From Bryum argenteum (lineage: Eukaryota; Streptophyta; Bryopsida; Bryales; Bryaceae): DNA of 64,000 nucleotides. Positions 1-13,964 of the stretch are shown here, in pieces. Below the pieces are notes generated by a model that searched no databases, was not told the DNA's origin, and worked only from the letters and a program-made list of their open reading frames with translations. Position 1 is the first letter of the stretch, and each line of letters opens with the position of its first letter. Location: positions 20,786,097 to 20,850,096 of the forward strand of contig CM073324.1 of assembly GCA_037043015.1 (NCBI GenBank), read 5' to 3'. Both the position numbers and the translations under genes were made by a program.

Positions 1-4256
<4,256 letters not shown>

Positions 4257-4680
4257 CGCCACAGCACTGTCACTGACCCAGAAACAAGGGAGTCCCTCCA
4301 AAGCTTACTTAATCACTCACTCAGTCACAGGACCATTGCTGAACACACGTTGAATGTGGCCAGCGCCGAACACAGGACGGTGTTGAAGAAGACACGGCGC
4401 GTTCCCAGTGATGTTCCCCTGCTGTTCCCCCACCAGTTGCTCGTGATAGATTGTCTTCCCTGTACTAGACCGCCACCCACTGTGATGAGGAACCACGACC
4501 GAGTTGAGTTCCTTGGCATTTACTGCCTTACACTTTTGTCGTTTTACCAATGCATCTTATCCTGCATCATTCAAAAATCTAGCCTTTCTTCTATTCCAAT
4601 TATGTGCAAGGAATATGAATATTGGGTGGTGTCAAAAGATGAACAGTGACTGACAGGTCAATGCAGAGAGATTTTTTGAG
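4257..4680. other. Spacer between SWC5 3' end and AKHSDH start
   Basis: About 420 bp between two minus-strand genes. It should contain the AKHSDH promoter and 5' UTR and the SWC5 3' UTR. I see no clear TATA box or other defined motif. Plus-strand reading frames here are antisense to exon 1 and have no family features. Confidence 0.5.
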
Positions 4681-6929
4681 CTAGTTCAATGACGCGGGGG
4701 TTTCGGACCGCTGCTTGGATTGAAGAGCAAGGCGGGCATCCCTCTCCTTCTCATACTCTCGTACATCAGATCGTTGCAGGAAGGCTACTTTATCCAGATA
4801 CTTGTCCCCGCTTTTCTTATAAGCCTCAAGCTCATCTTCTAACCCTTTCTCCTCTTTAAACTGGCCCCAATCCTTCCTACTCCTATCTAATATATTGGGC
4901 TTATGCTTTTTGCTAATCTGCTGTAAAAGACTGTCTAATCCTGACGACGAGGAAGCTTGCATCTCGGACTTTCGGCGATTCGCTTGTGCAGCTTTTGATT
5001 CGTCCGTTGTAGCCTTGCTGTTTGAGTTTGTCGTCGTGTCTGCTCCTTCTCTCAACCTACTCAGTACCTCCTTTACCTGCACGGCAACATGTTCGGTAAC
5101 GTTTAATACAGTAACCATAAAAAGCTTACAGGAATGACCACAAGCTCAAGAAACAGACTTCGATGTGAAAGCTCGAACTTCATCGGAAGATGAGTTGAGA
5201 ACTTTCGAAGGTGTTTCGGCAGATTTTTAGTTGCTTTTAGAAGGGATTGTGATTTAGGTGCTGGGACTTACTTTTACGTCGGATGCGGCAGCAGGTGTGC
5301 TTCCCTTCGCTTCTGCTTTAACGTGATCAATAATAACCTGACTATCCTTGAGAACGCCATTGCCATTTGTTGCCTTGGGCAGTTTGTCAGTGTGAGCTTG
5401 AGCTGGCTTTTGCGTAGCTGGTCCTTTTGGTGGAGCAAGCCCGAGACTCACCATCCAACTCTGCACATTCGATCTTATCTCGTCATGAACGTTCAATCTT
5501 CGAATATGTCTGCAAGTGTGAACACTTGGAAAAAGTGAAAACGTACCGGAACAGCTTTGGATGGTTTGTTGCTGGGTTTTGCCACCTTCTGCATCACCTT
5601 GGGTAAGCTCATCACCTTGGCTGGTATCAAATCTTTGCCTTTGAGCTCCTCCCAAATGGAATTGATCTTCGCTTTCATTGCTGCCTTTTCATCTGCAACC
5701 ATACTCACACGTTCAGCTTCAAGATACCGAGTAACTAATGATAGCAATACCACGCCCAAAACATGATCGTTCACCTGATAGAAAAGCCGCAATGATAACG
5801 ATATGTACTAAAATCAAGTTACTTCACGGAAGTCTGGTATACAATCACGTAATTCAACCAAAAGCACATCATCGAATGACAAAAAGATAACAGAAGTGCC
5901 ATGATATCATCCCTGGAAGCTCCAACTTCCACCGTTACAAAGGTTGACATGGATCTCAATTGCGCTGAAACTTGATCTCAGTGCTCGTTAACCTAATGGA
6001 AACTCCAGAACAGTAACGATCTCGACTCGAAACAAATCGATGCATACACTAGGGTTTGGTGCACAATCGCCGATGCCCCTCATTCTTGAAGGTAGTTCAA
6101 CCAAAACAACAGCATTAAATGGCAATCACAAAAACAGAGTGCCATAAAGTCATCTCCGGAAGCTCCAACTATCACCCTAAGGCTGACATTAATCTCATCT
6201 GCGACATGATCTTCGTGATCGTTAACCTAATGGGAACTCCGAATCAGTGACGATCTCCACTCAAGCCAATCAGCTTCATTCACTAGGGTTTGGAATAAAA
6301 TCACGAATGCCCCTAATTTTTAGAAGCAATTTAATCAAATCACGAGTACAACAACACCGAATGGCAGTAAGAGAAACAGAGTGCCTTAAATTCTAAAACG
6401 CTGACGATCTCTACTCAGACCAAATAACTTCATATTCTAGGGTTTGGTACAAATTCAGCGATGCTCATGAATCTTGAAGTTGAATCAACCAAAAGTACAC
6501 CATTACAACAACAGAGTAAGTACAGTCATCACCATAAGCTTTTACTTCCAGGTTAACATGGATCTTAGCTACGTCAATCTGATGGAAACTCTGTACTAGA
6601 AACGATTTCTACTCGAGCCAAAAACACAATCACAACTCTCGATTGTAATAGAACCAGAACAAATGACATTGAGAAAAACAGAGTGCTAGTCATCTCCGAA
6701 GCTCCAACTCACTACGGTTGACGTAGATCTCAGCTGCTGACAAAAATTCCACAACAGTAGAACGGATCGCCACGAAAAGCTAGAAAATACAAACGCCCGA
6801 AACCGAGATAACAACCATATCAACAAAGAGGCGAACTGATTAAGATGCTCTCTTACCCGTACTATTATTGCTGCCTTCGAGTTTCACAGGGATCTCGCCA
6901 TCGCCGTTCCGCTCGGCCGAGTCCGCCAT
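4681..6929 (-). CDS. SWC5: SWC5 / Bucentaur (BCNT-CFDP1) protein, SWR1 complex subunit
   Basis: Nuclear protein of the SWR1 chromatin-remodelling complex, which places histone H2A.Z in nucleosomes. Exons on the minus strand: 6929-6857 (MADSAERNGDGEIPVKLEG), 5692-5547, 5460-5272 and 5076-4681. They add to 804 nt, 267 residues plus TAG, with matching phases. The C-terminal exon carries the BCNT domain: ILDRSRKDWGQFKEEKGLE, then YKKSGDKYLDKVAFLQRSD, which is strongly conserved from yeast to plants. The N-terminal part has DEKAAMKAKINSIWEELKG and a low-complexity Lys/Pro/Ser linker, typical of this otherwise disordered family. Length is normal for a plant member. Intron 1 is 1.16 kb and full of repeats. 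The gene lies about 0.4 kb upstream of AKHSDH on the same strand. Confidence 0.92.
5866..6745. repeat. Degenerate ~240-300 bp tandem repeat in SWC5 intron 1
   Basis: About four diverged copies. Landmarks recurring in the same order are GAAGCTCCAACT, GTTAACCTAATGG, AACTCC, ACGATCTC, CACTAGGGTTTGG, GATGCCCCT and CAGAGTGCC. The word (A)GAGTGCC occurs near 5896, 6138, 6380 and 6690. CTAGGGTTTGG occurs near 6049, 6282 and 6438. Confidence 0.75.
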
Positions 6930-7240
6930 GGCCACGGCCGGTGTACAAACAGCAGGATCACCACCGCCAGAAGATAGAGGGATAGACCCTAAACGAGGTG
7001 GCACAAGAGTTAGCGTGTGAGAGATTTATGAATAGAGGCGCACATGCGAGCGATTGTAGCGATCGGTGATGATTTGGAGGCAACACCGGCTGTGGAATTC
7101 CGAGACAGGATTTGAAAAACTCCAAATGGCCTTGGAAACGTCGTTATTAGGGCTGGATGAGACGGGGTTTGCTTGGCTGCGGTAGGTGGCGGGTGGGAGT
7201 TCCCGACCGCCGGTCGCCGCCGGTAATTAATGCTACAAAT
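6930..7240. other. Upstream region of SWC5
   Basis: GC-richer than the following spacer, with a CCCTAAACG word near 6986 that resembles a telo-box. Likely promoter and 5' UTR of SWC5. No TATA box stands out. Confidence 0.4.
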
Positions 7241-7366
7241 ATTTAGAGTAAGGTGGTTATGATTGACAGTTTGACACCATCATCAATCTTATTAAATTTG
7301 AACAGACATTTATTTAATTTTTCTAATGAGTTTTAGGAACTTAGTGAATAGTTAATGTTAATTTAG

Positions 7367-8064
7367 TTAATGTTGAGATGTTGCTACGTAGTAACACTTC
7401 ACTATGCAACAAAATTAATTAATCAATATAGGGCCTTTCTTGCCACATGGACCCCCTTAAGGAGGTGTCACATGGAGTGCACTTAATATTAGAATTTTAG
7501 TCTTTGAGTTTAGCCCACAACGCTCTTGTACTTTCTCAGGGGAGAAAGCAGCTACAGATGATATGGGGTAAATCCGCTCCTCCAAGACTTCTTATGCAAT
7601 ACCCCCGCCCGAAGACCCCTCCAGCTAGACCCCTCTCATACTCCCTTTTCTGCGTATTTCTGGGCGTGCTTTACAGCCCGCATTCCAGGGCGTTACTGAG
7701 ATTTTGGGAGATAGTGATGCTGAGATGTTGCTGCATAGTGACCTTTACTATGCAGCAGCATTAATTAATTATTTTAAGTCCTCTCGTGCCACATGGACCC
7801 CCTTAAAGGAGTGCCACATGGACCGCATGAGTGCACTTTATTTTATATAATTTTATTCTTTGAGGCTAGCTCCAGCCCTCCTGTACTTACTTGGAGGAGG
7901 AAGCAGCTACAAATGATATGGGATAAATCTGCTCCCCCAAGACCCCCCGCCTCCAAGACCCCTCCATTTGGACCCTCCCATACCCCCTCTTTTTTGGTTT
8001 TTAAGTCGTGCTTTGCGGCACGCAATTCAGGGGCTTTGCTGAGATTTTGGGACACAGTGAATAT
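7367..8064. repeat. Tandem duplication, two ~348-bp units
   Basis: Unit 1 is about 7367-7716 and unit 2 about 7717-8064. Both run from GTTGAGATGTTGCT / GCTGAGATGTTGCT through GCCACATGGACCCCCTTAA, GGAGTGYCACATGGA, AGCAGCTACARATGATATGG and end in GAGATTTTGGGA. Unit 2 carries an 11-bp perfect inverted repeat, TGCTGCATAGT / ACTATGCAGCA, separated by 7 nt. In unit 1 this hairpin is degenerate. Confidence 0.8.
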
Positions 8065-9425
8065 AGGGGTGATTGAGCATGGGAGGTGTCGTCAAAAGTA
8101 GGAAGTTCTCAAATGTGTCTTACAAAGTTAGCTTTGCGTTTTGCAGATTTTGCAGCGAGGAGTTACAATATTTGACCTTTCATTTTTGTACAAAATTTTG
8201 TAATTTATAAAAGAAGTCACTCTTTTTTCTTTTGTAAGGAGCCAAGGGTGGTCTAAGCTCTTGAGAAGGAAGAAAAGCAAAGGCAAAGAGAATTTGTGAA
8301 TAGAAGAAGAGAGCCTTGTCAACTCATGTATAAGTACTCTTGGGTACTACCAATGGTAGCTATAAGTGAACTGAGAGTGTGTTTTGATTTTAGAAGCTTT
8401 CAAGGCCGCTTATCTCAACACTCTTCCTCAACCTAGAAGCGCCTTGTTAAAAAATCCTTCATTAGCATGTTTTGAGCCCATATAGTGCCTCGGAAAGTAT
8501 TGTAAGGTTGCAAGAGCATCTATGCGCTACCACTGCTGAACAGTAACCTCTTTTTGTTGTACGTCCCCTCGCTACCACTTCTATGTAGGAGCATCTTGCA
8601 ACGAGCCTCGGTAAATATAGCCAAATTGCATCACTTTGGCACGTCCGCCAAAATTGTCAATGCGTTCAGGCGAGTAGTAACCGAGAGGTTTTTGTAAAAA
8701 TTGGATTGGACAAAATCAATCATCAACTATAGACAACGAGGTACTTAGCCCCTAACTATTCTTGGAGATATAGCCATTTCAAGGAGCCTAGATTTTTGAG
8801 GTTCGAATCGATATTTTTGAATGAATGTTTTATTGAGTGTCTCCTATACTATAAGGTGTGTGTGCAACAAACTGCAAAAAGTCAAATTCCAATGCTAGAG
8901 TTTTCAATGCAAATTTTAATTTTCACACCCTCTGCGAGACTTTTTTTTTTTATAAATGATTTTTTACAAATGTTCATAGTGAGATCACTATTTGAGTTCC
9001 AAAGGGTCCTAAGCCAAAACATTTACCAATTCTACAAAAGCACCTTCCAAAATTTGTAAGAGCAAGCTTCAAAGTTTTTAGAAATTTCAATAAAAACTTT
9101 TGCACAAACTTTGGATGTTATGAGCATGCAAACGATAAAAATAAACATCCAACAGTCAAGCTAAAAATAGTCCTATTTACAAGATCCGACGGTTGAAAGT
9201 ACAAAAATAGTTCAAAAATTTACTTGAAAGTGCATAGAGGTAGGAAATTGGAGTTTTGAGATTTCAAGCTCCAAGGGTTAATGAAATTGTCAAGAAGAAA
9301 GAAGATGGAGCAAGAAGTACCTTAATCCCTCTCAGCATAAGGATGATTCTCTTTGCTAAACACATTTAACCTCAATTCCGTAAAAATGGCGTAATTTCTT
9401 GTGCCACTTTGGTAATTTCTTGTGT

Positions 9426-9807
9426 CCTAATGTAGATAGATAGATAGAAACTCCGGTCCTTTCTAAGGGGCCGACGTGAATGAAGTGTCCGTTCGTAATG
9501 CTAATATCCCGATGGCCACCGGACAAGGGGAAATTAGATCAATACTACTTCCCCCTCTCGAGGGTGAACACTATAACTACGCTAGTTTCTAGCCTAGTTA
9601 CTATTGCCTTGAAGATACTTGACATAGTATTCCCCCAAAGGACTTTGAGATACCCATACAACAAGGTCCAAGGACCTCCTACAATAGTTGAGTGGACTAT
9701 ATTGGTGAGCACCACGCCGGCATGGGGAATAGAATCCACAACCTCCTGATTGGGGGCCTAAGCCTTATCCACCAAGCCAAGGCTTGTGGTGCCTTGCCCT
9801 AATGTAT
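9426..9807 (-). mobile_element. tRNA-derived SINE with 9-bp target-site duplication
   Basis: Body about 9435-9798, read on the minus strand. Near its 5' end is an A-box-like TGGCTTGGTGG (9779-9769) and about 33 nt downstream a B-box-like GATTCTATTCC (9736-9726). Both resemble RNA polymerase III internal promoters and lie at tRNA-like spacing. The 3' end is a TCTA repeat (9450-9433), as in many SINE tails. The flanks carry the same 9-mer, CCTAATGTA, at 9426-9434 and 9799-9807, as expected for a target-site duplication. Length is about 364 bp and there is no coding capacity. Family not identified. Confidence 0.75.
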
Positions 9808-10123
9808 TGTTTTAGCCGGGTTCTAAATTGTGCCATTTTAGAGGCATATTAATGAACTAGAGTTCAAAAATATTTAAGCGTGTAAAATGGAGTGTTTTAT
9901 AAGATCATGCATGGCCTCCATGATATCAATTAATTTCTAGATTGTAGCCAAAAATTACATAATATCACACATTTTGAAGGTTTCTGATCTTTGAAAGCAA
10001 TTCAAAAGTATTGTTGTTCTTGAATGGCCGTTGAGAGATATTCATGATCCGTCGTTTAAGAACAACAACGCTTTTGACAGCAATTTAGAAAGTTTACCCT
10101 TTGATGTCAAAAAGCGACAATAT

Positions 10124-10166
<43 letters not shown>
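10124..10166. repeat. Poly(A) tract
   Basis: About 40 consecutive A residues. No retroelement body or target-site duplication could be tied to it, so it is recorded as a simple repeat. Confidence 0.9.
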
Positions 10167-10167
<1 letters not shown>

Positions 10168-11088
10168 GCCATTTTTGGAGAAACGCAATTTGTCGGAATG
10201 GCAGAAGTTGGGGTGTTCAAAAAGTTGGAAATAATAAAGGTTTTAAACTTTTGAGCCGATTTTGACCTATTTATATTGTCAAAGGGCAGATATTCATCAA
10301 TGCATGTTAGAAAACAATATTTTTTTTGAATGGCCGTTAAGAAATATTTATGCTCAACAAAATGTTATTCAACTGTCATATAAGAAAAATTGTTCTTTTT
10401 CAGAAACCTTGTTAGTATGCAATGCCCATTAAGAATTATTTGTCTTTCGACCGCTCTTCAAAGGTCAAAAACTTTAAAACATGTGTAAAATTATGGATCT
10501 TTGTGATGTTATGTAAATAAATTGGTATTATATAGGATGTGCTAGATATGCCTATAAAATGGCACACAAGTCAAATTTGTCTCATATGATTTGCCAAAAT
10601 GGTACATGAGTAAACGCCATTTTAAAAGAATTGATATTGTTCACTTCCAAGAAAAGAAAATCAGTGAATTGAAGATTGAATTTAAGAAGATTTATAACTT
10701 GTAACTTACAATAATACAATAGGTTTAGGTTATACAAGGAGCTTTTATTGAATTTTGAGTGGATAGATTTTTTAAAATTATGTAATGTATTGTCCTTTGA
10801 TTTTTTGCAATTAAATATTATAAATTAATAATAAAAATGATTTTTTGTCCCCATAAAATTAGCCGATGTAACAAGGAAAGCATGACAATCTAACCTACTA
10901 TGCTTTCGAAAGAAAAAAGAAAAGAAGAAAAGAAAAGAAAAGACAAAAAAAAAATTTTTAAAAATAGAAAATAAAAAAATCTCATGATAGGGAACTCTGA
11001 CCTATATCTTGGGAAGCTTAAGAAATACCGCTTGGATTTTAGTGACGACATGCAAGGTATTGGGCGGTATTAGAACAAACCTAGTGGG

Positions 11089-11510
11089 TAAAGGTCTGCT
11101 CGCACCTCGCCTTTGCAAAGAGCGTGGATAAAAACTTAACACCCCCACAATTTGGGGAAAAATGCCTTCTTTTGAGGAAAGGTGTCATCAATGAGGTTCG
11201 TAAAGGTGTAATCAATAGTGAAGGGATTACGTAATAGCCCTCAAGTGGGACAATACATAAAACCACTCTTAAGTGAAGCTAATTTGAGTATTTTTCCAAT
11301 ATTGGTGCTCCCTTAAGTATTGCCTACTATTGCTCAAATCTCTTTTGTCCTCCTAAATGTTACTAATACCCTACTCTTTAAAGTGTGTCATGTGGACATC
11401 CATGTAGGATTGGTAACTACTAAAGAATGTAGGTGGGAACACACAGTTTCTAATAGAGATAAGACCCCCCTCCTAAGACCTCCTCTAAGGCCAGGTGCGA
11501 ACAGACCTTA
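11089..11510. mobile_element. MITE-like element with ~26-bp terminal inverted repeats
   Basis: The left end AAGGTCTGCTCGCACC (from 11091) and the reverse complement of the right end (11510-11485), AAGGTCTGTTCGCACC, match over about 26 bp with about three mismatches and one indel. The interior, about 370 bp, has no coding potential. No clear target-site duplication was found, so the superfamily is left open. Confidence 0.6.
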
Positions 11511-12080
11511 AGAGTGTGAGGCAATCGAGCATGGAGGACACCAATCTTTCTAAGGCATCATTGGCCTTCAAGTGGTGAAGGGCATGGTAAGGTACCTTTA
11601 ATGAATAATAACTCTTGAAATCTCAAGCTTTTAATAGGGCTTTTTTATTTAAGCCTTGTATAAAAATAAATTATTGATGGTTATTCAAGGAATTTTTGAA
11701 GCAATTAGTGCTAATAAAGAGATATTTCCATCTAAATAGATATTAATCTATGAAGAGATGAAAATGAACAACTCGGTCATTGAAAAAAGCACCAACTACT
11801 ATCCACCAAGGCTCCAAAATTTCACGAATTCTTGCTAAGATACAAAGCTATCTGACAGAGGTACCTTATGATGTTGGTCATCTACAGGTCAAAAGACAAT
11901 TACAAATCTGTAATGGTGTAGAACCTTATCACCCTTAGAACCTTATGAGATATCTAAGTTTGATCACCCAACACTTCTTCTTTTGAATCTCACAGGCTCG
12001 CTAGCTGAAATCGATCGCCTCCGAGGATTCCGCTTCGATGAAGGCCCCGCTAAAGTTGCGGTCGAACGCACAGAATGCTT

Positions 12081-12450
12081 AGAGCATTCCCACCCATCAT
12101 GCACTGAACTCAAAATAGGATGAATAGTAGTTCAGTTCAGGGCGGAAATGCCCCACCAACCCGCAAAACCCCTGAAATGAACTACTATTCATCCTTTATT
12201 TTCAGTTCAACATGCAAAATTGAACCCTTTTGCAGGGAGGTGGGCGGAGCTGAACTCGCAACGTGCCGACCCTGAACCGCATTGTGCCCCTGATTGTGCT
12301 CCGAAACATGCGCACATGGAGGATCAGGCATCCGTCCGTCAGGTCATGGGTGGGGCTCCTCCCCGCCCTCACGATTCAGGGTGACTGATTAGATGAGTTC
12401 AGTTCTTGTTTTCAGTTCAAGGCGCCCCCATGGATGGGCATGCCCTTTCA
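12081..12450. mobile_element. Foldback/MITE-like element
   Basis: Outer ends AGAGCATTCCCACCCAT and, in reverse complement, AGGGCATGCCCATCCAT form imperfect terminal inverted repeats over about 370 bp. Inside lies a strong hairpin: 12117-12142 pairs with 12170-12195 (26-bp arms, one mismatch, 27-nt loop). AGTTCAGTTC-type words recur throughout. Target-site duplication not clear. It sits directly beside the broken gene at 12.5 kb. Confidence 0.55.
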
Positions 12451-13515
12451 AAGGGACTGAAGAGCTGGAGTCGATGCGAGTGCAGACCGTATTCGACGTG
12501 ATCTGCCGCTTGGCAGAAGGTTGAACGTCAGGCAGTGAGGAAAGCCATGCAGCATGCATGCAGACCGGCTCATCCGTGAACGTACTCGATCGATCGTTAC
12601 TAAAGTCTATTTCAAAAGTGGTTCAGCTCATCGAAAGGCTTCAGAAAGCGCTTGTAAACGAAAATCTACCAGGGGTTACTACAGAATCCACCTTCATGAA
12701 CTGGAAACGCCTGCTTGATGACATCGAGCCTTATCTATACGGCCGCACTCTTGTGTGCGTGGCACTTCGATCAAGTCTGCCCCTGTTCCAAGACCAGAGT
12801 TACGCCTCGAAAGTCGTGATACTCATTCCTGACGGCGCTGCTACCGATGGGAATCCGTTACTTCCTGCGGAGGCGATTCGCAAGGCCGGCGGAATGATCT
12901 TCGCTTGCCTGCTCACAGACGAGGATATCGAGGAACCACGCCGGCTCCGCGGCCTGAATGAAGTCGATGAAACGTGGCCAAGTGCGACGCGCGACATGTT
13001 CGGGATGGCTAGCACGGAATCATACGACTCAGGCTCCGTTCAGGCGCTCCGTCGCAGAGGTTGAAAGTTGCTTGCGCTAGGCCAATGCAAGCTTTTCAAC
13101 CAGGCAATACAAACAACCCTATAATTGAAGACGAATTTACAACGGCGTCACGCAGCTTCGGCATAAGCTCAGGCGCTCTCGCTGAAATGGTTGGGCAAAT
13201 ATCTCTCGAGCGTCAAACGATGGTGCTGAGGTGACCGATCAGAAAAAACGAACGATTTGCTGGGGACATGCGTCTGCAAGCGTTGTTCAGCTGGCCTCAC
13301 TCCGCGTCAAAGGGCGCAAGGTGCTGAACTTTTCATTTCGGTCTCACCTACTCAAGGCTTTCGGGGATAATGACAATGATCAGTATGTGGATACCGTCCT
13401 CGGCAAAATCTGTCCTTTGTACAAACTACGCGACAACGAACACGCTGCTCGAGCTGCTCTCTATGAGAGAAGACCAGTAGTCGTGACGTTAGCGCTTTAC
13501 CAAATTGAGTGGTAG
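12441..13515 (+). pseudogene. Degraded VWA-domain / papain-like protein gene
   Basis: Three consecutive protein-like stretches lie in three different frames. At 12558-13064 there is a VWA-like segment (YASKVVILIPDGAATDG, then RKAGGMIFACLLTDEDIEEP). At about 13045-13234 an open segment reads RPMQAFQPGNTNNPIIED. At 13231-13515 a papain-like start, TICWGHASASVVQLASLR, has a possible catalytic Cys-Trp and is followed by VCTK-free CPLYKLRD and RRPVVVTLALYQ. Stops separate the parts and no splice sites restore one frame, so at least two frameshifts are inferred. The C-terminal catalytic His/Asn part of a peptidase is absent. Family assignment comes from pattern only. It could instead be a lineage-specific gene whose introns I misread. 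Confidence 0.5.
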
Positions 13516-13964
13516 AGGTACCAAATTCTAGCTCAATTGTAAGACTTTTTGGAATACTTACCATGAATGAGAATTTCAAAATATACTCGAATGAGACTTT
13601 GAGCTGGGCGGTTTTTGATACGCTGACCAAGACGCAATACTTAAATAGCACACCATGGAACAGAAACTGTGATTATACTTTCTAGAAAACACAAACATTC
13701 CATGATATGGTCTAAATTGGTTAGCGGATTGGACCAACTCAATACCATAAAAGAAAGATCATAGAAGAAGGCAGCACTTGCCCATACATTAAAACAGGAG
13801 CAGCTGCTATTGCCGACTCTGTAAACAGGATCGCATTCGACCTAACCCTTCTGTGACCAGGTCTACAACTGAGACTTCTACAACAGGAAAAAAAAGTCTC
13901 AGCTTCCGCTTGGATCATGTATGAATGATGCTTCAAGGTTGGTAATCGCTCCTCTTGTTCAAAC

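Larger units (their letters stand above)
7241..12080. other. AT-rich repeat spacer without intact genes
   Basis: About 4.8 kb. It contains the tandem duplication, SINE and MITE listed separately, an A-tract at about 10124-10166 and a purine tract at about 10908-10960. Short related segments occur around GAATGGCCGTT(A/G)A (about 10023 and 10328). Reading frames are short and have no recognisable domains. I see no reverse transcriptase, integrase or transposase motif. Confidence 0.6.

Noticed and set aside
8790..8812. B-box-like GGTTCGAATC suggesting a tRNA
   Set aside because: No A box or cloverleaf arms at the right distance.
10031..10234. 67-codon frame with a poly-Lys run
   Set aside because: It is created by the poly(A) tract.
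12558..13064. Intact 168-residue VWA protein
   Set aside because: Protein-like sequence continues in other frames on both sides, so the stop at 13064 is better read as a break.
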